Positions 49,501 to 60,660 of a stretch of 64,000 nucleotides of DNA are shown here, piece by piece (positions within the stretch are counted from its first letter, which is position 1; each line of letters opens with the position of its first letter). Made by a program: the position numbers and the translations under genes. The notes beneath the pieces are model-generated. The model searched no databases, was not told the origin of the DNA, and was given only the letters and a program-made list of their open reading frames with translations. Location: the NCBI RefSeq assembly GCF_000002425.4, contig NC_037258.1, positions 585,719 to 649,718 of the forward strand. Reading direction: 5' to 3'. This stretch comes from Physcomitrium patens. Taxonomy: Eukaryota > Streptophyta > Bryopsida > Funariales > Funariaceae.

Positions 49501-51822
49501 GTTCATTAGATATTGAAATGCTGCTAGTGCATTTGTAAGTCCAAAAGGCATGACGTTGTATTCGAAATGTCCATACCTTATTCGAAACGTAATCTTCCAT
49601 TCATCTCTTTTTTTGATGCGTACCAAATTGTATGCTCCCCGTAAATCTATTTTTGTATAGATCTTAGCTTGTTTCAACTGATCAAGAAGTCCAGATATCA
49701 AAGGTAGTGGGTACTTATTGTTGATAGTGATTTTGTTAAGTCTTCGATAATCAACACACATCCGTAATGATCCATCTTTTTTCTTCACAAATAAAATTGG
49801 AGCTCCTACTAGAGATTTGGAATGGCATATGAAATTCTTGGCCAAATTTTCTTCTATATACTCCTTGAGTTTAGCTAACTCATTTTGAGATAAATTGTAG
49901 ATTGGTCCAAATGGCAGTTGTGCTCCTTCTTGAAGGTCAATTGAGCAGTCATAGGAACGATGTTTTGGAAGAGTATCCACATTCTTTTTCTCAAATACAT
50001 CTTGAAAATCTTGATATTGGCTTGGAATGCCACTTGAAGTCTTTCTACCAATAGAAACAGGTGTGGTATAAATGACACAAGGTGATCCTTCTTTTGCAGC
50101 ATGCAAGAAAGCACTTATACCTACAAATATAGGTTTAATTATACTAGACTTATGACTTTCTACTTGATTAACTACACTCTTAGTTATACTTTCAAAAAAG
50201 TCAAGACTACGAGAAGTCTAATCTATTTTAGGATTATATTTTTTTAGTCATGATAAATCTAAAATGATTGGATTAGAATGAGATCTAATGATATTAAATA
50301 TTACAAAGCTACTATGACCATTAGTTTCTATTTCTATAGGAAGGATTTTATGAGTAACATCTCTTGAAGACAACGGATGACCATCTATGACTTCTACATG
50401 AAGATGTTTAGTTTTCTTTACTAAAAATATGCTATGTCTTTTAGCAAATTTTTCATCTAAGAAACATGCTGAGGCTCTTGAATCTAATAAAGCAGAGGCT
50501 TTGAGATATTTAGGTCCTAGAATAATATTTATCATAAAACATGGAGAGGGTTCTCAGGAGAGGATAGGACCTTCATTAGGCATTGTACAAGGTTCCAACC
50601 GCACGATCCCTATTGTAGCTAGACAAATTTATTTTCTGACATGCTATCTTCTTTGACCACCGTATTCCTCATTTTATGGTTGTGTCGCTTCTTTGGACAA
50701 TGTTGAGCATTGCTATTAGGTTATCTATAATATAAGCACAATTCTTCTTGACGACGACGAGTCTTTTCTTCCTCAGTAAGAGTTTTGAAACATACTGCAT
50801 CAATTTACATATCCTCTACTTCTGAATATATGTATTGAAGAGGTGTTAGTGTTGCCATTGAATTATAGTAATGTTGAGGTTCACTTGTATGGTTCTCAGA
50901 TTAGAATTCAAAAAGGTGATTGTCGCACTTCACAACAAAGTCCATTGCTTGACTCAATGTTTGAAGATTAGGTAAGTTGAGCATTAATTTTTTTTACCTC
51001 ATATTATAATCCGTAGAGAAATTGGTTAATAAATGCAGCATCATCCTACTTGATATCAGTTGCAAGTTGTCAAAACTGTGAAGCATACAACGTTTCTGAT
51101 CGATTACCTTATAGTAAAATATGGATCTTATTGGTTGCAACACGAATTGCATCATGTTTTCCATACATGGATCGAAACTCTGCCAAAAAAGCATCTAGAT
51201 TATCCAATATTACATCTTGTCGTTCAAGAAAAGATGAAAACCACAATAGCGCTGAACCAAAAAGAAGCGTACCAATGAATCTAACTTGCGATCTTGGAGT
51301 TTGATAGCTTTGGGATTAAAGTTCAATCACAAGTTGCACTTAATTGATAAATCTTCTAAACTTTAATTTGGTGCCATCAAACTTCTCGAGTAGGATAATT
51401 CTTGGTTCTCTAATACTGAAAGGGCGTTCCACCATAGGAGAAGGGACATGATTTGGTACAGATATTGAAGCAGCTCCAATCATTTCTATATCTTCACTTC
51501 CTGCCAATCTTATTGTTCTTTGTAGTGGTAAATTGAGTTGATGCATCGCAAGCATTAATTCTCTCAATTGCTCTTGAATTTCTGCCATTGCACTCTTCAT
51601 TTCAGCAAGTTTTGCTATGATAACACTTAGAAAAGAGAAGATGTCTAATATCGCTCAAGACAAATAGAAGAGAGGACTTGAGAACAAAGAAAATACTAAG
51701 GACAATATCAGTTTAGAAGAAGATAATCCGCAACTTCTAATATGCTTGTGTCTTATCAAGAAAAAGTGGTAATCCACTCTTAATCAAGATTAGACAAAGC
51801 TCTAATATTATAGGTATAGTCT
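46562..51822 (-). mobile_element. Ty3/gypsy chromovirus B, internal region
   Basis: Minus-strand gag-pol. Gag pieces are at 50994-51600, including the helical segment at 51340-51600 (EIQEQLRELMLAMHQ) and a decayed CCHC knuckle near 50690-50740. Protease is at 50248-50535 with DSRAS in place of DSGAS. A long uninterrupted RT frame spans 49255-50106 (APILFVKKKDGS, LRMCVDYRRLN, IDLRGAYN, MPFGLTNA, YLDDILIYSKN). RNase H is at 48735-48980. Integrase has a zinc region (48289-48579), a core (47947-48165, DFITNLPIS, IVDRFNKMAHFVPC) and a C-terminal part (47362-47547). A decayed chromodomain area lies at about 47080-47350. The primer-binding region next to the right LTR reads ATATTAGAGC, a decayed initiator-Met type site. 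Stops make it defective, but it is younger than A. Confidence 0.88.
49255..50106 (-). CDS. Gypsy B reverse transcriptase, open 283-codon frame
   Basis: The longest uninterrupted transposon frame in the window. It starts upstream of RT in the protease-RT linker and includes the RT palm blocks: FVKKKDGSLRMCVDYR, the first catalytic Asp in KIDLRGAYN, the MPFGLTNA block, and YLDD in the catalytic pair position where gypsy elements usually have Y-I/V/L-D-D. It ends at a frame break in the thumb region (VDFLGYIISN). It is part of a defective element and is not expected to be expressed as a separate gene. Confidence 0.85.
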   Translation of the reverse strand: MHAAKEGSPCVIYTTPVSIGRKTSSGIPSQYQDFQDVFEKKNVDTLPKHRSYDCSIDLQEGAQLPFGPIYNLSQNELAKLKEYIEENLAKNFICHSKSLVGAPILFVKKKDGSLRMCVDYRRLNKITINNKYPLPLISGLLDQLKQAKIYTKIDLRGAYNLVRIKKRDEWKITFRIRYGHFEYNVMPFGLTNALAAFQYLMNDVFRECLDDFVVCYLDDILIYSKNPEEHELHVCQVLQELRDAGFYAKIEKCVFHTTQVDFLGYIISNGLMMDPKKVQTIMV

Positions 51823-52389
51823 TGTCAATTTATAAAGGACAAGAACATGATAAAGATAAATAAATAAGTGAGACTTCTCTCAAAGAAAGATGACAAAATA
51901 GAAATAACTTGATTTGTATATTAAGAAAGAAACTAGAATGGCTATTGTCGAAAGCCAAGAAAATTAGGGGCCCTTGAAACTAGACTGGAAACAAGAAAGA
52001 AGTTGACAAGAGTGAAGAAGGCTTCACTCTTATCTCTATATATACTATCTAACTAGGGGCTACGTAGCAATGTTCTATATGACCTCTAATATGTGTTGAC
52101 TTTGTAGGACACATGCCTTGACTTATAAGGCAAGTTTTTCTATGTGTGGGCCACATAGTTAACTTGGTCTTTAAGCTAACAACATGTGTGGCACATTGCC
52201 AACTTGTTGACCACGTTTCTAATCCCAAAAAGTCAATTAAAGATACATGTAAAGTCAAAGCACTGTCTATGAAGCTTCTAGGAAGCTTTCATATCAAATA
52301 CTATAGAATTAACTTACTTTTATCTACTTTTACTTATTTCTACCAATTTATACATGTAATTATTGGCTTACATGCATATGTCTATGACA
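51823..52389 (-). mobile_element. Gypsy B 5' LTR
   Basis: It begins TGTCA, ends TGACA, and matches 46003-46561. The left copy has lost a few bases near its start. The flanks are CTGAA before the left LTR (45998-46002) and CTGTC after this one (52390-52394). That may be a decayed five-base target duplication. Hairpin at 52009-52032 and GAAGCTTC block at about 52270. Confidence 0.88.
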
Positions 52390-53723
52390 CTGTCTATTAA
52401 GGCAAAGACATTGAGATTATCAGATTTTAAACATACATCTATTGTAAAATAAGGAGAGGATTCTAAGGAAAGAAGAGGACCTTCATTAGAAAATGTACAA
52501 GATTCCAATTGTACGGTCCCTATTGTAGCTGGATAAATTTATTTTCTGACATGTTTTCATCTTTGAAAATAGTTCTCCTCATTTTGTAATTGCATCATTT
52601 CTTTGGACAATATTGAGCAGTGTGCTTAGTTTCTCTACAAAAAAAGATAGTCCTTTTTGATGACGACAAGTCTTTTGTTATTTGATAAGAAGTTTAAAAT
52701 ATACTGCATCAATTTACGTGTCTTCTACTTCCAAATGCTTTGATTGAAAAGTTGTTGGTGTTGTCATTGAATTGTAATAACATTAAGGTTTTCTTATGCG
52801 ATTATCAAATCAAAATTCAAAAAGGCGATTGTCTCATTTAATAAAAAAGTCAATTGCTTAATTCAATATTTGAGGATTAAGTAAATTGAACATTAATTTC
52901 TTTACTTCATGTTGTAATCTGTAGAGAAATTAAGTGATGAATGCTGCATTATTCCACTTGATATTTGTCGCTAATTATCAAAATTGTGAAGCATATAATA
53001 TCACTGATCGATTACCTTGTTGCAAGATATGAATCTTGTTGGTTGCAACACGGATTGCATCATGTTTTTCATACATAGATCAAAACTTTATTAAGAATGC
53101 TTCCAAATTATCCAATATTAGATCATGTCATTCAAGAAATGATAAAAAATATGATAAAATAGAACCTAAAAGTAGTGTTCCAATAAACCTGATTTGTGAT
53201 CCTTGAGTTAGATAACTTTGAGGTTGTAGTTCAATCACCAATTGTACTTAATTGATGAATCCTCAAAACTTAAATCTTGTACCATCAAACTTCTCAGACA
53301 ATCCAATTTTTGGTTCCTTGAAACTTGAATGATGTTTTGTTGGAAGAGCAATAATATTGCTTATTGTAGATATTGAAGCAACTCCAATCATCTCTATATC
53401 TTCATTGTTTGATAATCTTGTTGCTCCTTGGAGTGGTAGACTGAGTTAATACATCGCAAGCATTAACTCCCTCATTTTCTCTTACATTTGAGCCATTGCA
53501 TTCTTCATTTTAGCAAGCTTTGCCATGCTAGCACAATAAAAAGAAATATATCTATTCTAACAAAAAATAATATTCAAGAATCAAGAAAAAAAAAATCTAA
53601 AAATAATATCAGTTTAGAAGATGGTAATCTGTAACTTCTAAAACACTTATGTCTTATAAAACAAAAGAAATAATCAACTCTTAATCAAAAAAAGATAAAG
53701 CTCTGATATTGTATGTGTACTCT
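52390..53723 (-). mobile_element. Gypsy A gag part, displaced by gypsy B
   Basis: This is collinear with the gag and 5' region of gypsy B (50480-51822). Shared landmarks include the block around AGAGGACCTTCATTAG, the area of TGCAACACGGATTGCATCATG, and the 5' end before the LTR. It is full of stops. At the right end, GCTCTGATATTG (53699-53710) is the complement of a site like the plant initiator-Met primer-binding sequence. With 42603-46002 it makes one gypsy element cut in two by gypsy B. Confidence 0.85.
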
Positions 53724-54276
53724 TATCAATCTATTAAAGACACAAACTGAAAGAAGATGCATAAAGTTGTGGAATCTGTCTCAAAAAGAAAGTGACAAAA
53801 TAGAAGAAAGTATGTATATTCAAGGAAGAATTGGAATGGCTATTGCCAAAGATTAGAAAACATAAGACTCTTGAAACTAGACTAAAAAGCAAGAAAGGAG
53901 TTGACAAGAGTGAAAAAAGCCTCACTCTTGCCTCTATATATACTACTTAACTAAGAAATGCATAGCGACATGCTATAGGACCTCTAATACATGTCAAATT
54001 TGCAAGACAAATGTATAATTTGTAAGGTGAGTTTCCTAGGTGTGTGCCATATGTCCAACTTGTACTACAAGTGGTCAACATGTAGATATATGGCCTCCTT
54101 GTTGGCCAATTTTTTAACCTATTAATCACTTTTAGACATGTATAAAGGCAAAGCAGTGTCTATGAAGCTTCTAGGAAGCTTTCTACAAGATATTATCATA
54201 TTTATCTACTTTGATTTACGTCTACCGATTTTTATTATGTAAATAATTATCAAGATAAATATGTATGTTCGTGACA
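53724..54276 (-). mobile_element. Gypsy A 5' LTR
   Basis: About 553 bp running from TATCA to TGACA. It lies next to the decayed primer-binding site. It carries the hairpin (53905-53930), the TATA stretch (53933-53944) and the GAAGCTTCTAGGAAG block (54163-54177). It pairs best with the truncated outer block at 41680-42085. Confidence 0.82.
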
Positions 54277-55100
54277 GGAATAGATCTTATGGTTGTTGTT
54301 GATATTAGGGTTTAATATCATCTAATCTTAGTTTTGTATCTAATTGTTAATATAGTTTTTCTTTTACTTATTGATAAATGTATTCATAGTATTGGAGGTT
54401 GTTAGATACCTTAGAATGAAGTTTTAAAACATTAGTATTATATTTTTTTATTGAATTACATTATTGATGCAGTAACATTGTACTTTCATGTGCTTAAGAT
54501 CTTAAAAGATCCACTTATAGTAATAAGAAATGTTTTGTGAGATTAGGAGTGTTATGTGAAATTAAAGATGATTAAAGAGTAATAAAATTTATACAAGAGG
54601 TTTATATAGAGTATAAGACTTATAAAAAGTCTTGTAAATGAAGTTGAGAGTGATTAAAGAGTGAAGTCACTAGTTTACTGACAAAGAGGGTATTTTGGAT
54701 TTCTAAGGTAACAATATTTTTTTGTTGATTTTAACAACTTTATCTTCTTTTTTCTTGATTTTCTTTAATACACCTCTTTATTAGACATGGCTTTAAGTGA
54801 GGGTGAGGACTTGAGAGTCATTGAAAAGTTTAGAAGTGATATTTTCTACCATTAGAAGAAGAAAATAGACCTTTTATTAATTTCATTAGATCTTTGGAAC
54901 ATTATTGATGAAAGTAAAGAACCTTCATATGATGATGCTGATAAAGAAAGACTACAAATATCGTTAAAGAAAGGTTTTTGAAATGATTGTAATAAATCTT
55001 GATGATGCCAATTTTTTATATGTAATTGCTTGTAATGGACCAACGGAAGCATAGAAGACTCTTTGCAACATCTATGAGAGTAGAAACCTTGCCAATATTC

Positions 55101-55141
<41 letters not shown>

Positions 55142-58100
55142 ACAATAAAGATGGAAAAAAGAAATGACCTCATGGCTCAAGTCAACAAGGTAAAAGGACT
55201 TGCAAACTAACAAGTAATTATTCACAATTGGCAAAAAAAAATTATATTAATATTGCTTATGAGCCTTTCAGAATTCTAAAACTATCCTATTATAGCATTA
55301 GAGTCTATCAACATGAATGATCTCACTATGAATTATGGTACATCAAGACTTATACATGAAGTAACTAAGAGGAAAGAATACAAGCTTCAAAGTGAAGATT
55401 TGGCTCTATTCTTAAGACAGAGCAAAATTAGTTATTTTTATTAGTATAATAATTTTAAAAATAATATAAAAAATTATTATATTTATAAAAAAATCAAGTC
55501 ATTTTGTAAAAAATTATTATAAGGCTAACAAATGAGATAGGAAGAATACAAATAATGCTTGTGATAATTTTGGTGGAAATGATTATACTTTCATGACAAG
55601 TGAAGGAACCTCCATAGTTGCCATATCTAAGTAGATTATAGATTTGAGTATTACTAAGTATATGATACTATACAAGTATTTATTTGACACTTATCAAGCA
55701 ATTTCAGCAATAAAAATTTAGTTAGAAGATAATGGTATGGTATAAGGTATTGAAATTGACTCTATTATAGTAGAGATTGTTGTGAAGGACCAAATCAAGA
55801 AGATTAGATTGAAGGAAGTCTTACATGTGCCACAGATGAAAAAGAACCTCCTTTCAATGAATAGACTTGTATCACATGATTGTAAGATTCAATTTGATAT
55901 GAATAGATGTTTTGTGAAGGTATTATATAGATAAGATATTGCCAAAGGCCTTAAAGATGGAAACTTCTACTTCATCAATTATAAGGAGGTGAATGGAATT
56001 AAAGTGGCAACATTTATTGAGTTTATACAAAATCAAGAAAATTTTAGAATTTGGCATCAATGACTTGGAAATTTGAATGCTAAAAGCATGAAGAAATTCC
56101 AATCCATAGTAAGTGGTTTGAATCTTGGTTAATTTAGCCACAATGCCATGATACTCACTTGTGAAGATTATATCCAAGACAAACAACAAATGTCTTTATT
56201 TCTAAGTGGAGTTGCAACATATATTAGCAAATTATTGGAGATTATATATTCTAATGTTTATTGACCAATGAAGATACCATCAATTAGAAGAGCAAGATAA
56301 TTTTTCACATTTAATGATGATTTTTGAAAAAAGGTATGGATTAACATCCTTAAAGCCAAGCATGAGTGTTTTTTAAGATTTAAGGGATTTAAAGCACTTG
56401 TGGAGAAGCAATGTGAGTGTAAGATCAAAGTGTTGTATACTGACAATAGACATGAATATATATTAAAGAATTTTGATGAATTTTTAAAGATTTAAGATAT
56501 TGTAAGTCAAACCTCTATTTCTTATACTCTATGACAAAATGGAGTTGCTAAAAGAAAAAATTATATTATTGTGGAGATGGCAAAGAGTATGCTTAATTTA
56601 CAAAATTTTAGATAATAATATTGGAGGTAAGCCATTTTAAATGTGGTATATATATAAAATAAGTGCTTTACAAGTGTATTCATATCAATGACTCCACAAG
56701 TAGTTTACAGTAACAAGAAACTTTATGTTTTACATGTAAAGCTTTTTGAATGCATTACTTATGCAAAAGTTCTAAATTGTATAAAGTTGGAACTTGATGC
56801 CAAAGGTACAAATTATGTATTTGTAGGATATTGTAAAGATATCAAGGTATATAGACTAATGTATTTAGAAACCAAAAAGATCATTGAAAGTTATAATATA
56901 GAGTTTTTAAAACATAAATGTGCTTATGAACACTTGGGGATGTATTCAAGTGGGAGTAATGGTGTGTTTGTAGACTCATCTTTAATTCTAGTAAAGAAAA
57001 AAGTATGGCTTTTCTATCATTTACCAAGTTTTTTTTTGTATCTCTCAAAGGATATCTCTTTTTACTTGATAAAAATTCACCTTCATACATTCTAAGGTCT
57101 CTTGTAAGCTTTGTTTCTCTTAAAACTTAACTCTTTATATTTAACAGTTGATACTCTTCATCATCATCAGCTTCACATTTTAATTGTCTTCATTGCTAGT
57201 TTTTGTAATTATAGTCATACTTTGGTTTATCTTCTTTGATTCTTTATCTTGATTGTCTTCATTGCTAGGTTTTGTAATTATAGTCATACTTTGGTTTATC
57301 TTCTTTGATTCTTTATCTTGATAATGCTATGACATATAAGGCTATATTAGTATCTAAAAAATATTTATATATTATTGGTATTGATTTTAATGAGACATTT
57401 GGTCTTCTAACCAAATTTACTACTATTACAACCATTGTAGTAATTGAAATAGCAATAGACTTGAAAATACATGAAATAGATATGAAGATGGCTTTCTTGA
57501 ATAGAAACTTGAAAGAAGACATCTATATATATCAACCTCAAGGATTTGTTGAAGAAGACAAACAACATCTTATTTATAAATTGAAAAAATCCTTGTATGA
57601 ACTCAAGCAATCACCAAGGGTATGATACCAATGTATTAGTATATTCCTTGTGAATGAAGGACTTGAAAGGAGTGAGGCTAATCATTCTTTATATATAATG
57701 CAATCAAAAAAATTCATATTGATTGTTATCTTCTATATTAATGATTTGATCAACTTAATCAATACTTTAAAGATGATAGATTAATTCAAGACAAAGTTAA
57801 AAAAAGAATATGAGATGAGTGATTTGAAATAATTTTACTATTATTTAAAAATAAAAATTATAAAAGATTGTATCAAAAAGACCATTAGAATGAACCAAAG
57901 CAAGTATATTAAAGAGATGTTGAAACAATTCAATATAGATGACTGTAAGCTCATTTATTTATATTAAAACGGGTGTGGATTATCTCTAAGATCTAAGATC
58001 TTTCCAATTTTTAGCAATATTAATCTTGTCACAATATAGGACAATATAGACCAGTACAAAACTGAACAAAACTAAACAGAATGGAATATAAAAGACAAAA

Positions 58101-59089
58101 CAAAGCAAAAGAAAATAATAAAAAAAAATGAATAGAAAAGTGCAAAACCAAACTTTACTAAGTAAAAAGGACCATAGCCATACTTGATTGGATATCCAAA
58201 TGATCTTGACTAGTCTTATTTATAATTTGTCCAATCATCCTGGAACTTTCTAAAATATTTCTTATAATAGGCCCCACCTAAATAACTGCCTTAAGTTCTT
58301 TTTAAAATGTTCCATGGTGGATTCCATATAAACTACCAACCTAGTTTTAATTTTAGAAACTTCTAAAAACTTCTAAAAACTTTTTAAACATGGCTCCAAT
58401 TACTTATTTCTATGCATCAATAATACAAGTATCTTATTTGTACCTTGTTACATATACAATAGTTAGTACAAAAGTGGATCTTGCATATGCTATGAATATT
58501 GTGAGCCAATACATGTCAAAGACTAGATCAGTCTATTGGACAATCATCAAAAAAATCATGAGGTATTTAAAAGGCACTTTGTACTTCAAATTGTATCTTG
58601 GATATCATAACATTACTTTGCATGGATATTAAGATGCGGATTAGATTGGAGATGCAAATGATAGAAGATCAATAATGGAATATGTGTTCTTTATTAGACT
58701 AAGAGTTATTTTATGGAATTGCAAGAAACAACCAACAATTATAAGACCACTAATGGAAGCGAACTACATGGCAACAAGCTAGGATATAATAGAAGTAATA
58801 TGGCTAAAATAACTTTTGAAAGACATTGGAGTTATATAAATGGAAGCAACTCTAATAGAAGGTGATAATCAAGGATGTCTTACTTTTACAAAGAATCCAA
58901 AGCATTATTCACAGACCAAAGACATTAAGATTCAACATCATTTTATAAGAAAGAAGATTGAAATGGAAGTGATTGATATGAAGTATTATGCAACAGAAGA
59001 CATGCTTATTGATTTATTGACAAAGGCATTAGTAAAGAATAGACATCATATGTTGATAAAGACATTAGGATTGAAAGCCTTTTGATCAA
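54277..59089 (+). mobile_element. Ty1/copia element, internal region (defective)
   Basis: A decayed primer-binding site (TTGATATTAGGGT, 54299-54311) differs from the plant initiator-Met type only by transitions. The plus-strand order is gag (about 54788-55500), protease (about 55630-55700), GAG-pre-integrase (about 56030-56110), integrase (about 56180-56900, KVLYTDNRHEY, QNGVAKRKN), RT (about 57310-57960, MKMAFLNRNLKEDIYIYQP, LKKSLYELKQSPR) and RNase H (58390-59085, KVDLAYAMNIVSQYM, LMEANYMATS, DLLTKALVK). The domain order with integrase before RT is diagnostic for copia. It contains an A run at 55104-55136, a 69-bp tandem duplication and an extra block before RNase H. Stops show it is dead. 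Confidence 0.88.
57183..57320 (+). repeat. 69-bp tandem duplication inside the copia element
   Basis: Two near-identical 69-bp units, 57183-57251 and 57252-57320, each starting ATTGTCTTCATTGCTAG and ending in CTTTATCTTG. They lie between the integrase and RT regions. Confidence 0.93.
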
Positions 59090-59490
59090 TAACAAAGTGA
59101 GAATATTAAAGTAAGTAAAAATAGATGATATTACTTTAGATAAATTACTTTAGATCAAAGGGTCTTAAGATCAAAAGATCATAAAAGATATTTTAGGATA
59201 TTTTAAGATATATTAAGATATATCAAGATATATTAGAATATATTAAGATTTTTAAAAATATGCTAAGATCTTAATGGATATGCTAGGATCAAAAGATCAT
59301 ATAGGATCTTAAAAAAATAAAGAATATATTAAAGATAGAGCTTTATAATAAAAAAGATGCCAAAAGAATGTAAAAATTACTTATAAGTATTGGGTGTTGG
59401 AAGTGAGAGATATCTTATTCTATACTCTTTTTGAGTGCAACCTTGTTGTTGCTATGTGTTGTGACTTCAAATTTCTTTTATTTCAATAAT
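59090..59490 (+). mobile_element. Copia 3' LTR
   Basis: It begins after the RNase H end in AAAGTGAGAATATTAAAG, typical of a copia polypurine/LTR junction. It contains repeats of AAGATATATTAAGATAT and aligns from 59280 with the fragment at 41390-41595. The exact right end is not clear; it lies somewhere in 59470-59520. Confidence 0.65.
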
Positions 59491-60660
59491 TTTGTAGCAA
59501 TGATTTGTAACATGTAAAGAAACAAGTATAATGTGACCAATATGCATACCCAATGAAAATAAATATTATCTATTCTTTTAGAACTCTTTCATTACAAGTC
59601 TTTGAATAGATAATAGATTTTCAATTAGAATCACAATGACATGAGCAAAATCAAGGTGTCCCATTTTTAAGCATGTTAATTAGTTTTGTTTTTTTCCCCT
59701 TTCATAAGCTATAATACAGTAGAACTTTGGTGCTACTATTATTGTGGATCTCTACTGTAGCAAGGCCCTTTCTTTCTCATCGCCATCCCTCTCCCACTCT
59801 CTCCCACTCTCTCCCTCAGACTGAGAGTGTCCACTCCACGGCCCCCATTACTGGGATCCAGTCCTTTTTGAGCCTGTTCAGTTCTTATGAGCAACGCTCT
59901 TCACTCCATCTTGGCAACTTGTGGCACTGAAGTTTATATTCTAAAGCGGTGATTTTGATGCGTCTCGTGTTTTCGATTGGGTGTTGGAGTGGGCTAGAAC
60001 GTGTTTTCTGGCACCGGGCTGTGGAATAGTAATGTGAGGGAAACCATGGTCTCGGTGCTGGGATGATTGACGAGCAGTTGACAAGACGACTCTTGCGAGA
60101 TTGTGTAGAGGATACTGTCTGAGAGTTGTTGATAGTAACGTCGAGGGCTGGTGTGTCTGTGGGGTTGGGAGGAGGTTGACGGTAACGAAATGTTGTCTGT
60201 TGGATTCTGGAGGTATACCGTGGAAAACGGAATGAGGGATAAACTGAAAGCTGTGTGGAAGGCAAGAGCGAGGTGACCTTGAGAAGCGACTCATTGAATG
60301 AAAGGATTATGTAGCATTGCAGGTTTCGAGCTGGTGCTCAATCTGAGCAGCCGCTACAGGGAAGTAATTGGCTTTCCTGCAGGCCCAGTGACATGACCAA
60401 GCATTAGTTCGCGGAGCTAATAACGATAGTCTGGCGTGGGTATACTTGCCGCATGTTTGCTTCTGAAGTGCCGCTTGCGCGCAAGCAAACCTAGGAGGGA
60501 ACTTGGGACAGTGTTTTTGAAAAGCTTCTTGACTTTGAAAGAGATTCGCATCATGTTGTATTCTCAAATTTTGCGAATTTTGACATTTGCGCTGAATATC
60601 CGACTTTTGGCGAGTTTTTCTTCGGCTCTTATTGGTACGTAATCTAAGTATCAACGGAAG
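59491..60660. other. Upstream region of the P450 gene
   Basis: From about 59700 the DNA becomes GC-richer, with a CT-rich block at about 59760-59820. That suits a promoter and 5' UTR for the plus-strand P450 gene. Overlapping open frames on both strands (59885-60294 minus, 60307-60786 minus) resemble no known protein and are rejected. Confidence 0.45.
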
